Source: Sansalvadorimonas sp965243775 | GTDB lineage: Bacteria; Pseudomonadota; Gammaproteobacteria; Pseudomonadales; Endozoicomonadaceae | Assembly: GCA_965243775.1 (NCBI GenBank) | Contig: CBDEWF010000129.1 | Span: forward strand, 27,932 to 91,931 | Length of the DNA stretch: 64,000 nt | Direction: 5' to 3' | Shown here: positions 38,303 through 44,966 of the stretch, one piece after another | Position numbering within the stretch: the first letter of the stretch is position 1 | Layout: each line of letters starts with the position of its first letter | Translations under genes and position numbers: made by a program | The notes under the pieces: generated by a model | The model's input: the letters and a program-made list of their open reading frames with translations, nothing else | Told to the model about the DNA's origin: nothing | The model's database searches: none

Positions 38303-38513
38303 AATGTTTGAGCATTCCTTAAATCATTGCGCGCATGCTGGGCTCTTGAAACAAGGGGAAGTGCAGGTTTCCATATAAATAATAAAACAAAGAATTTATT
38401 TCGTTTGAGCAGAAGGGAGTTGTACTTCTATATGAATTTTAAAATATCGAAATGGTGACTGTTAAATGCTGATTGATGATATAAGGTGGTTTTATTTAAT
38501 TAAAAATTGACGT
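38303..38513 (-). promoter_or_regulatory. AT-rich upstream region of the adhesin gene
   Basis: About 210 bp of AT-rich, non-coding sequence lies between the adhesin start and the IS1 remnant. The adhesin promoter should be here, but no clear -35/-10 pair or regulator site could be assigned. Confidence 0.4.
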
Positions 38514-39045
38514 TTGCCAAGAAGTGAACCATCAGTTGAAAGTCATGAACAGTGGCCTTTTTTGGGCAACAAGAAAAATCAACGTTGGCTTTTCTATGCT
38601 TGGGAGGTAACTGCTCATATTTCACTGGCAGACCAACCATCGACTCGGCTACAGCCCAGTGATAGCGAGGAGCTGTATAAAAAACAGACAATTTTGCCAG
38701 TAAAATATGAGCAGTTACCTTGGGAGCCACGTTTCAAACGAATCATAGCCCATGCTTTTGGTCGCAGGGTGACCAAGATGCTGCAAAAGCTTCTAAAGCG
38801 TTTGTCTCCTTACAAGTTCAAGCTCTACTGTACAGATAACTGGAAGCCTTACTCTGCCCACTTACCACAGAAGATACATGTCATCAGCAAGAAGTTAACT
38901 CAGAGAATTGAGCGTAATAACCTCACTCTCAGAACACGACTGAAACCGACTTATGCGAAAAACGATCTGCTTTTCCCGGTCAGTAGAGATACACGATAAG
39001 GTTATTGGAGAATTTATCTCAAGAAACCACTATCAACAGCTCTGA
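38514..39045 (+). pseudogene. IS1-family transposase remnant (InsB part), disrupted
   Basis: The frame reads EQWPFLGNKKNQRWLFYAW, then after an insertion EPRFKRIIAHAFGRR, CTDNWKPYSAHLPQ and TQRIERNNLTLRTRLK, all typical of IS1 InsB. Near 38,955 the frame shifts; the next frame continues RKTICFSRSVEIHDKVIG and EFISRNHYQQL to a TGA at 39,043. The N-terminal (InsA) part is missing, and no IS1 terminal inverted repeats were found. A 116-bp inverted-repeat element interrupts it at 38,605-38,720. This is an inactive relic. Confidence 0.85.
38605..38720. mobile_element. 116-bp MITE-like element inserted in the IS1 remnant
   Basis: The element has 26-bp terminal inverted repeats that match at 25 of 26 positions (AGGTAACTGCTCATATTTCA at the left end) around a 64-bp core. 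TGGG flanks it on both sides (38,601-38,604 and 38,721-38,724) as a probable target duplication. Removing the element and one TGGG restores the transposase reading ...FYAWEPRFKR... in frame, which demonstrates insertion into a formerly intact gene. It encodes nothing of its own and would need a transposase elsewhere. Confidence 0.8.
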
Positions 39046-39257
39046 TTCATCACTTGGTTTCTGCCTTTCCGGCAACAGAACCATCAATCAATATGATCTG
39101 AGTGTGTAACAGAACCCCCTCAAATCTTTCGGGGGGTAAGAGAGGCTGCGAAATACCTTAATAACGCCTTTGTTACTCCCTGCCCTGAACCTTACTCAAC
39201 AGTCTTGTCAGATATGTATTAACTGTAAAGAAGAAAGGCAGCCTCAGGTTCTGGCGG
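39046..39257 (+). other. non-coding stretch after the IS1 relic
   Basis: This stretch of about 210 bp has no gene. A short hairpin (ACCCCC ... GGGGGT, 39,114-39,137) without a T-run is its only visible structure. The promoter of the downstream phospholipase-like gene would lie here. Confidence 0.4.
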
Positions 39258-40613
39258 ATGAGACATTGTTTACGATACCTTTTAATACCAACCATTTGGC
39301 TCATTTGCTGCTATGGCTATGGAGCGGGTATCTCTTTGCATATCGCAGTTGCAGGCCGAGCTATTGGCTTATTAGAGCACAAATCCGAAGAGCTTTTTGA
39401 AATTCTTAAAGAGCATCGTGATGCTGTCAACATGGGGGTAACCATAGCTGATAGTGGTTACAACACTGGCCACGGACATATCGCGGATCACTTTCACTCC
39501 TGGGAGTTTCACGAAGACTTCCGTCGATATATCAACTCTACCTGCAGTGGCGATTTTACGACACAGCATTGCAGGAAGCTTGTTGCTAGTTTTATGGGCG
39601 CAATCAGTCAAATGGTTTTTGACCAAATGTACGACAGGTTCATTGATCAGGCTTCAGAACAGATTGATGAAGAGGCTCCTGATAGCCCTTTATTCAGCCG
39701 GGATGCTGTTGTCAGTCGTTTTTATCTTTTTGATAATGTTTATGACTTTTCAAACCTGCCAATCATCGATAATGAATTACTGCCAATTTTTTACGATCGA
39801 CTCAAGGAGAGAAATGCTCTTGGCGAAACAGATTTTGAAGCGTTCCAATTCACATATCAGACAACATCTTATTCTACGGCTATAGAGAGAGCACTTGTTG
39901 ACCCTATCTCTGATTACTTCCTCACACAACTCTACCCCTGGCTGAAAAAGAACTATATAAACGCACCCGGGGGTGTAGAACACTCAGCAGACGCTCTTGT
40001 TGATGTGTGGATTGCTTATTGGTCATTGCTGACATCACAAACAAGAACTCCCCTCATAAAAATACTCCCTGAAAATGGTGGTTTTGTCAGCACACACCCT
40101 GAAAACCCTCGCGGTTCCGTTTATTTGTTTGCTGATAGCCCTATTAGCAGCCAAGGGGCTTATTACACGGCCGTCATCTGTTACGACCAAGATCCGTCGA
40201 GTAATGTCACTCTTTATAAACAAATTGAGTGGCATTACTTTGGGTGTTATGAAGAAAGATCCACAGACTGTTATTATCCACCGGTTCCAAGAAGTGGAAA
40301 TACTGGTACATACTCACTCTGTAGACAGCCTTGTTCAATTACTACATCTCCCGATAACTATCTCAATCTAAATTTTACTGACGACGAGTGGAGATCCCTT
40401 TGTAACTTTCGCGTGGTACACATCGGCACCGGGAGACCTATTCCTATTGATGTAATCAATCATGGATATTTCATAGAGCTCAGACCGTTAGTGCCATTTG
40501 GAGATGGGGAAAGCTACAAAGCAGTCATTTCAAAAAATTTAACGGATATACGTTTTCAAGATCTTTTCGGGGAAGATTTTACGTGGACCTTTATCGGAAA
40601 GTCAGATCTTTAA
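39258..40613 (+). CDS. secreted zinc-dependent phospholipase C/GPI-PLD-like protein
   Basis: This 451-residue protein begins with a signal peptide (MRHCLRYLLIPTIWLICCYG). Residues about 25-240 resemble the N-terminal domain of GPI-specific phospholipase D and the zinc-dependent phospholipase C family. The parallels are HIAVAGRAIGLLEH near the mature N-terminus, LKEHRDAVNMGVTIADSGYN, a His-rich HGHIADHFHSWEF where the vertebrate enzyme has a similar metal-ligand stretch, and LVASFMGAISQMVFDQMYD. Residues about 270-450 look like Ig-like domains; the last fits a Big_5-type fold (PLVPFGDGESYKAVISKNL). The likely activity is hydrolysis of phospholipid or GPI-type anchors outside the cell, inferred from eye-level similarity. 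The gene sits between mobile relics and is AT-rich, suggesting acquisition. A weak AGG precedes the ATG. Confidence 0.6.
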   Translation: MRHCLRYLLIPTIWLICCYGYGAGISLHIAVAGRAIGLLEHKSEELFEILKEHRDAVNMGVTIADSGYNTGHGHIADHFHSWEFHEDFRRYINSTCSGDFTTQHCRKLVASFMGAISQMVFDQMYDRFIDQASEQIDEEAPDSPLFSRDAVVSRFYLFDNVYDFSNLPIIDNELLPIFYDRLKERNALGETDFEAFQFTYQTTSYSTAIERALVDPISDYFLTQLYPWLKKNYINAPGGVEHSADALVDVWIAYWSLLTSQTRTPLIKILPENGGFVSTHPENPRGSVYLFADSPISSQGAYYTAVICYDQDPSSNVTLYKQIEWHYFGCYEERSTDCYYPPVPRSGNTGTYSLCRQPCSITTSPDNYLNLNFTDDEWRSLCNFRVVHIGTGRPIPIDVINHGYFIELRPLVPFGDGESYKAVISKNLTDIRFQDLFGEDFTWTFIGKSDL

Positions 40614-40638
40614 AATTTATGATTAGAGGTATATAAAA

Positions 40639-41382
40639 GTGCTAGATTCCATGAACACACCCAGATATCGTTTTTCAGATTCACATTCCCCACCGCCGAA
40701 TATCCATAGTCAAAATTTAAACCTGAATCCTGGAATCAGGAGATCTCTCCCTGTTACAGTTGATGACTATGAGTTCTTTACGCCATTGATGAGTCGCCGC
40801 AGTAAGGTATGCAAATTCCTGAAAATTTACTGCTGCAATTTAAAACAGGACTTTTCCGAGTATTTTAAGACATCGTTCTTCTTTCCGCTGTCAGCTCTTT
40901 CCGGAACAGTTATGGCTGCGGCAAGCAGTATCTATCTAGGAATCCTCTCTGAAGGATGGCGCCCAAAGCTCATTATTCCTACACTTCTGGCGACTCAGGT
41001 GGTCGTCCCTCACGGAATTGTTGGCGGATTAGCTGTAGGCACAACAGTTATCACTGTAGGCATTTTTATCAAGTCTTTAATCTGGACTGTAAAAATCGTC
41101 CGGATGACGCCAGCCGAGCGGTTATTGGTAAGTTATCGGAATACGTATAAAACCCTCCAATCGTTAAATGAGAAAGAGCCCCTGATCTGTGGTCCCCTTT
41201 CCACAACTGATATACAGAGAAAAAACGACCTTCTCACCTTTTTGGAAAAAAGAGCATCTGCGTGCCAATCCATTCTGGCCGATAGCGGTGCAGATATAGC
41301 AGAATATCAGTCGCTGGGATTGATTTCGGTACTGCCCAATCAACAACATGCCGAGCACCTGTGGCAGGAAACAGAGCTGTGA
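40639..41382 (+). CDS. unknown membrane protein, two predicted helices
   Basis: This 247-residue protein matches no family I recognise. It has a polar, Pro/Asn-rich N-terminus (residues 1-45), two hydrophobic stretches (about 80-105 and 116-150, the latter glycine- and valine-rich), and a charged C-terminal half that could be helical. The GTG at 40,639 is preferred because AGAGGT lies eight to ten bases upstream; an in-frame ATG at 40,651 is the alternative. It starts 25 bp after the phospholipase-like gene on the same strand, so the two probably share a transcript. This topology is seen in some secreted effectors that enter host membranes, but nothing specific supports that here. Confidence 0.6.
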   Translation: MLDSMNTPRYRFSDSHSPPPNIHSQNLNLNPGIRRSLPVTVDDYEFFTPLMSRRSKVCKFLKIYCCNLKQDFSEYFKTSFFFPLSALSGTVMAAASSIYLGILSEGWRPKLIIPTLLATQVVVPHGIVGGLAVGTTVITVGIFIKSLIWTVKIVRMTPAERLLVSYRNTYKTLQSLNEKEPLICGPLSTTDIQRKNDLLTFLEKRASACQSILADSGADIAEYQSLGLISVLPNQQHAEHLWQETEL

Positions 41383-41480
41383 TAACAGCCTGATTATCCG
41401 ATGGGGGGGCAGGTCTTGCATCTTGCACTTTGAGTTGTTGAGGTTATTTTTCTCCGCCCATGGCTGGCGACTGATGCTAT

Positions 41481-41754
41481 GCTGTTGCAGTTTCCCTGTA
41501 ACCGTGAACGTGAAGAAGTCTGCCTGTGCTTTTAGCTGTTTGTTGTTGAAGGTGTGGGCAAGCCTCTTTGGAATCGGTTGCGTCAGCAGGTATTTCCGGG
41601 GGATGAACAGTTTGTAGAGTGGCAACTGAAGATAGCAGAAGAGAAAGGTGTGAAGCTGTCGGAAGTGCCTCATGGGCAGAAACGGCTACCGGCCAAGCCT
41701 TCTCCTGCTACCAGAAAGAAGCCAACCTGTATTCGCAGCTTTTTTGAATGTTAG
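41481..41754 (+). pseudogene. decayed REP-associated (RAYT/Y1-type) transposase C-terminus
   Basis: The frame reads VEGVGKPLWNRLRQQVFPGD, then FVEWQLKIAEEKG and LSEVPHGQKR. This resembles the C-terminal end of RAYT/IS200-like transposases, where W..L..Q.yLGdE.Fv and a final E.P..QrR motif are common. An in-frame TAG at 41,533 and missing upstream catalytic His/Tyr motifs show it is a relic. Confidence 0.45.
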
Positions 41755-42386
41755 TCCTTCGACTGTTTAGAAGTGGTAATCTGGACAGAAGCGGCCTAGC
41801 GGTCCCTCCCTGAAACTCCTGAACCTGCTTAAGGATAAGGGGTTGGAGGTACTGGCCTGACATTGGTAAAAGGCTGATTTTGGAGAAATAGATCTCTGGA
41901 TGTGGCCCGGCCACCGCCATCTTCAAGAATCCTGCTACAGACCTCTGTGGCGGGATTTCTTCGTTGTGAAGTGTACAAAATCCCCTGTTTTTCCGGCTCT
42001 AAATGGTTTGGGAAACGTACCCTGTCTGTTCCGTAATACCCTCTGTTTTCCCCTTCAAATAGCTGTTTTTGGCCCTGTCCTCCGTTTCTTTCGTTGAAAG
42101 AGAGTAACTCGCTACGCTTCCTGAAAACTTCTATAAAATCAGCAAACTATAAAGGCCGTCTTTGCGCTTTCGCCTTTTCGTGTTCGTGAAATAAAGATGC
42201 TGGGCAGGTGCGGGGTGAAAAGGTCGATTTCTCTATTTTTTACATAGAAAGCAGGCTACTTCCAAAATCAAGCCGTCTTATCGGTACTGTGAGTCAACAC
42301 AATGACAATGGCACCAGCACCGTAACATTGCGAAATGGGGCGGCTTTGGTTGTCAAGGGAACCTGTCAGAATTAGAAACGCCCTAT

Positions 42387-42443
42387 GGGTAAAACCTCTT
42401 TTTTGTCATCCGGGGTGATGGTAAAGGTATTTCCATGGTAAAA
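42387..42443. repeat. dispersed repeat, copy A
   Basis: This 57-bp segment includes GTGATGGTAAAGGTATTTCC and resembles, along its whole length, the segment at 63,943-64,000. It lies in intergenic sequence upstream of hemG. The two copies sit in non-homologous contexts, so it is a dispersed intergenic repeat and not a gene duplication. Confidence 0.6.
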
Positions 42444-42538
42444 ATTTGCTGAAAAACAGGTGCTGACTTTCTTGCCGCTGTGGTTTTATGGACAATACAG
42501 TTTTCTGGTGCTGTGATCTCACTGTCGAGCTGTAGTTC

Positions 42539-43087
42539 ATGAAAACACATCTGGTACTTTATGCGTCCCACGATGGGCAAACTGCCCGTATTGCCAAAGC
42601 CATAGCAGAAGAAATCTCTGCGTTTGGTCTGGATGTTAGGCTGGAGAACCTGTCTTCTCTGGCCCCGGATTTTGACCCTTCCCCATATTCATCTTTCCTT
42701 ATTGCTGCCCCCATTCGTTATGGTTATCACCTGCCCGCAGCAAGGGAATTTATCGATAAACACAGTAGTCTACTGAACAACACCCCCAGTGGTTTCCTGA
42801 GCGTTAACCTGACGGCACGTAAGCCGGAAAAACAGGAGCCGATGACCAACAGGTACATGGTAAAGTTCCTGAACAAATCCAGCTGGAAACCTGGTTATCT
42901 GGGAGTGACAGCTGGTTCTCTGCTTTATAGCCGCTATAACTTCTTTGATCGGATCATGATCCAGCTGATTATGAAGATCACCAAGGGCAGTACTGATGCT
43001 TCAAAAGATATTGAGTATACAGACTGGAATAAAGTGAAAGCCTTTGCCCAGGGGTACGTTGAATATCTGAATAAGGATGAAAGCTAA
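42539..43087 (+). CDS. hemG: menaquinone-dependent protoporphyrinogen IX dehydrogenase
   Basis: This flavodoxin-like enzyme oxidises protoporphyrinogen IX to protoporphyrin IX in haem synthesis, passing electrons to the respiratory quinones. It is 182 residues, the usual HemG length. The N-terminal FMN phosphate-binding loop is LYASHDGQTARIAKAIA, and IAAPIRYGYHLPAAREFI and FLSVNLTARKPEKQEP are family landmarks. No strong ribosome-binding site is seen before the ATG. A dispersed repeat lies about 100 bp upstream. Confidence 0.95.
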   Translation: MKTHLVLYASHDGQTARIAKAIAEEISAFGLDVRLENLSSLAPDFDPSPYSSFLIAAPIRYGYHLPAAREFIDKHSSLLNNTPSGFLSVNLTARKPEKQEPMTNRYMVKFLNKSSWKPGYLGVTAGSLLYSRYNFFDRIMIQLIMKITKGSTDASKDIEYTDWNKVKAFAQGYVEYLNKDES

Positions 43088-43168
43088 GAGAGATATCCTT
43101 GCATAAACTGCATGCAAGAAAGATGGAAAAGAAAGCAAAGTATTGGTAGGGCTACTCAGCCTGTACGG

Positions 43169-43276
43169 TTACTGCTGTTGTTGCTGACGAGACACATCTC
43201 GCAGCAAAAAGGTCAGCAGGGCTGCCCCGTACACTATTGGCAACACTACAGTGACAGTGAGAATTATGTAATCCAT
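43169..43276 (-). CDS. small single-helix membrane protein, 35 residues
   Basis: This short minus-strand gene begins with ATG at 43,276, preceded by a strong GGAGAG with five- to six-base spacing, and ends at a TAA at 43,169. The product starts MDYIILTVTVVLPIVYGAAL, has one hydrophobic helix covering about residues 4-25, then a basic LRDVSR followed by five Gln. Membrane peptides of this size often act as accessory subunits of larger membrane complexes; no partner is evident here. It lies between hemG and the M23 peptidase gene, on the opposite strand. No homologue is recognised. Confidence 0.6.
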   Translation of the reverse strand: MDYIILTVTVVLPIVYGAALLTFLLRDVSRQQQQQ

Positions 43277-43445
43277 GGTCTCTCCTTTTCTGTGGTCGAG
43301 CTTTATGGTTGAGCTGCTATCAGGTTTCCGGTACCCATTGAACAGAGCTATTGGTTAAGCCGATAGATGTTTAGATTGAACCTGACTTACGTTGTATCCA
43401 ATATATAAGAAGATGAGAAATCTGTCAGGGACGAAGGGGGAAAGT

Positions 43446-44291
43446 GTGAAGTCCATTCTGATTATACTCAGCCTGCTCTGGGTAATACCGGTTTTGGCGG
43501 TGGACGGGAGCAGTGGGGAACCCGGTCTGACCCAGGGAAGCCTCTATCTCGGGCAGACTGCACCGGGTAATACTGTGCTCTATAACGATGAAGAAATCAT
43601 GATAACTGACAGCGGGCTGTTTGTCCTGGGCTTTGGCCGGGATGCAGAGCTGGAGCAGTCCTATCAGGTTGTCACACCTTCAGGGCAGAAAACCCACCAC
43701 GCTATCAATCTGGAAGACCGGGATTATCGAATTCAGAAAATCACCGGTGTTGCCGGGAAATATGTGAAACCATCCGAAGATCATCTGCGTAGAGTCAAGA
43801 AAGAGAATCAGCTTGTCTGGGCTGCCCGGGAGCATCTTACTGAGCGTTATGATTTCCTGAAGGGATTCCTGCAGCCCGTTGATGGTCCTGTTACCGGTGT
43901 TTATGGCAGCCAGCGTTATTTCAATGGTCAGCCCCGGCGCCCCCATTATGGTCTGGACTATGCTGCACCCACGGGAACTCCTGTTGTTGCGCCAGCCAGT
44001 GGCCGGGTTGTTCTGGCTCATCCAGATATGTTCTTTTCCGGAGGAACCATGGTCATTGATCATGGTATGGGTGTCAGCAGCAGCTTTCTTCACCTCAGTA
44101 AACTGTTGGTGGAAGAGGGGGGGCTGGTCAGTCAGGGGCAGCCTGTCGCAGAGGTGGGAGCAACCGGAAGGGTGACGGGAGCACACCTGGACTGGCGTAT
44201 CAACTGGGGGCAGGTGCGTCTGGATCCGGCACTGGTTCTCAAGGATTTTCCGGTTGAGCTGCCAGAGGAGCCACCCGCAGCCGGACAGTAG
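43446..44291 (+). CDS. M23-family peptidoglycan metallopeptidase, exported
   Basis: This protein has a signal peptide (MKSILIILSLLWVIPVLA) and a C-terminal LytM/M23 domain. The GTG at 43,446 is chosen because GGGGGAAA sits just upstream and the signal peptide starts there; a TTG at 43,392 would add an unlikely leader. The zinc-binding signature HYGLDYAAPTGTPV is intact. The second motif reads GAHLDWRINW, with Asp where many members have the second His of HLH; this HLDW form is common in a proteobacterial subgroup. A beta-rich N-terminal domain of about 130 residues precedes it. The role is periplasmic cell-wall endopeptidase activity or control. msrA follows 46 bp later on the same strand. 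Confidence 0.9.
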   Translation: MKSILIILSLLWVIPVLAVDGSSGEPGLTQGSLYLGQTAPGNTVLYNDEEIMITDSGLFVLGFGRDAELEQSYQVVTPSGQKTHHAINLEDRDYRIQKITGVAGKYVKPSEDHLRRVKKENQLVWAAREHLTERYDFLKGFLQPVDGPVTGVYGSQRYFNGQPRRPHYGLDYAAPTGTPVVAPASGRVVLAHPDMFFSGGTMVIDHGMGVSSSFLHLSKLLVEEGGLVSQGQPVAEVGATGRVTGAHLDWRINWGQVRLDPALVLKDFPVELPEEPPAAGQ

Positions 44292-44337
44292 TTTTGAAAA
44301 CAGTTTTACAAATAGCTTTACGAAATGAGGTTTTGAT

Positions 44338-44964
44338 ATGGCGGGAATAACCCGATTGGTCAATGAGCAGGAAGCCTTGACGGGAATGCAGGAGCCAATG
44401 AAGATCACAGAACCTCATCAAATCTTTGACCGGGATTTAACATCTTCTGTTCCTGTCGGGATGGCTGAGATTGTTCTCGGCATGGGCTGTTTCTGGGGAG
44501 CTGAGCGGCTGTTCTGGCAGGCAAAGGATGTCTGGTTGACTATGGTTGGCTATGCTGGAGGATTTACCTCTAATCCTAGCTATGAGCAGGTTTGTACCGG
44601 TGAGACAGGCCATGCGGAAGTGGTCAGAATCATTTTTGACCCATCAGTGGTCTCTCTGCGGAAGTTGTTGACTCTGTTCTGGGAGAATCATGATCCTACT
44701 CAGGGTATGCGTCAGGGTAATGATATTGGTACCCAGTATCGCTCGGTGATTTATACCACTAACCAGCAGCAGGCTGCTGATGTGGCACAAACTCTGGCTG
44801 CTTTCCAGCAGGGGCTTACTGAGCGGGGACTGGGGGAGATCACTACCGAGATTGCCCCCCTCAAAGACTTCTATTTTGCCGAGACCTATCATCAGCAGTA
44901 CCTGGCCCGTAATCCCAATGGTTACTGTGGATTAAAAGGAACGGGCGTCGTCTGCCCCCTGTGA
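44338..44964 (+). CDS. msrA: peptide-methionine (S)-S-oxide reductase
   Basis: The enzyme repairs oxidised methionine in proteins, reducing the S-sulfoxide with thioredoxin. It is 208 residues. The catalytic motif GMGCFWGAERLFW has the active cysteine near residue 51, and YAGGFTSNPSYEQVCTGETG and YRSVIYTTNQQQ are classic family segments. An additional Cys close to the C-terminus (VVCPL) can serve as the recycling cysteine. TGAGG lies about ten bases before the ATG. It is convergent with mnmC; the stop codons are only 2 bp apart. Confidence 0.97.
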   Translation: MAGITRLVNEQEALTGMQEPMKITEPHQIFDRDLTSSVPVGMAEIVLGMGCFWGAERLFWQAKDVWLTMVGYAGGFTSNPSYEQVCTGETGHAEVVRIIFDPSVVSLRKLLTLFWENHDPTQGMRQGNDIGTQYRSVIYTTNQQQAADVAQTLAAFQQGLTERGLGEITTEIAPLKDFYFAETYHQQYLARNPNGYCGLKGTGVVCPL

Positions 44965-44966
44965 CC

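Larger units (their letters stand above)
41383..42538 (+). other. 1.16-kb region of gene relics and repeats, no intact gene
   Basis: No intact gene is visible. It contains a RAYT-like transposase relic (41,481-41,754) and a possible coding tail ending at 42,375 that reads SRLIGTVSQHNDNGTSTVTL before a TAG. That tail is reminiscent of the beta-rich end of phage tail or baseplate proteins but is too short to assign. A dispersed repeat copy lies at 42,387-42,443. The rest shows nothing recognisable. Confidence 0.5.

Noticed and set aside
38500..38730. 76-codon minus-strand frame across the MITE
   Set aside because: It is created by the inverted repeats of the element and the antisense of the IS1 relic.
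43680..44408. 242-codon frame antisense to the M23 peptidase
   Set aside because: Shadow of a gene with signal peptide and zinc motif; no independent evidence.
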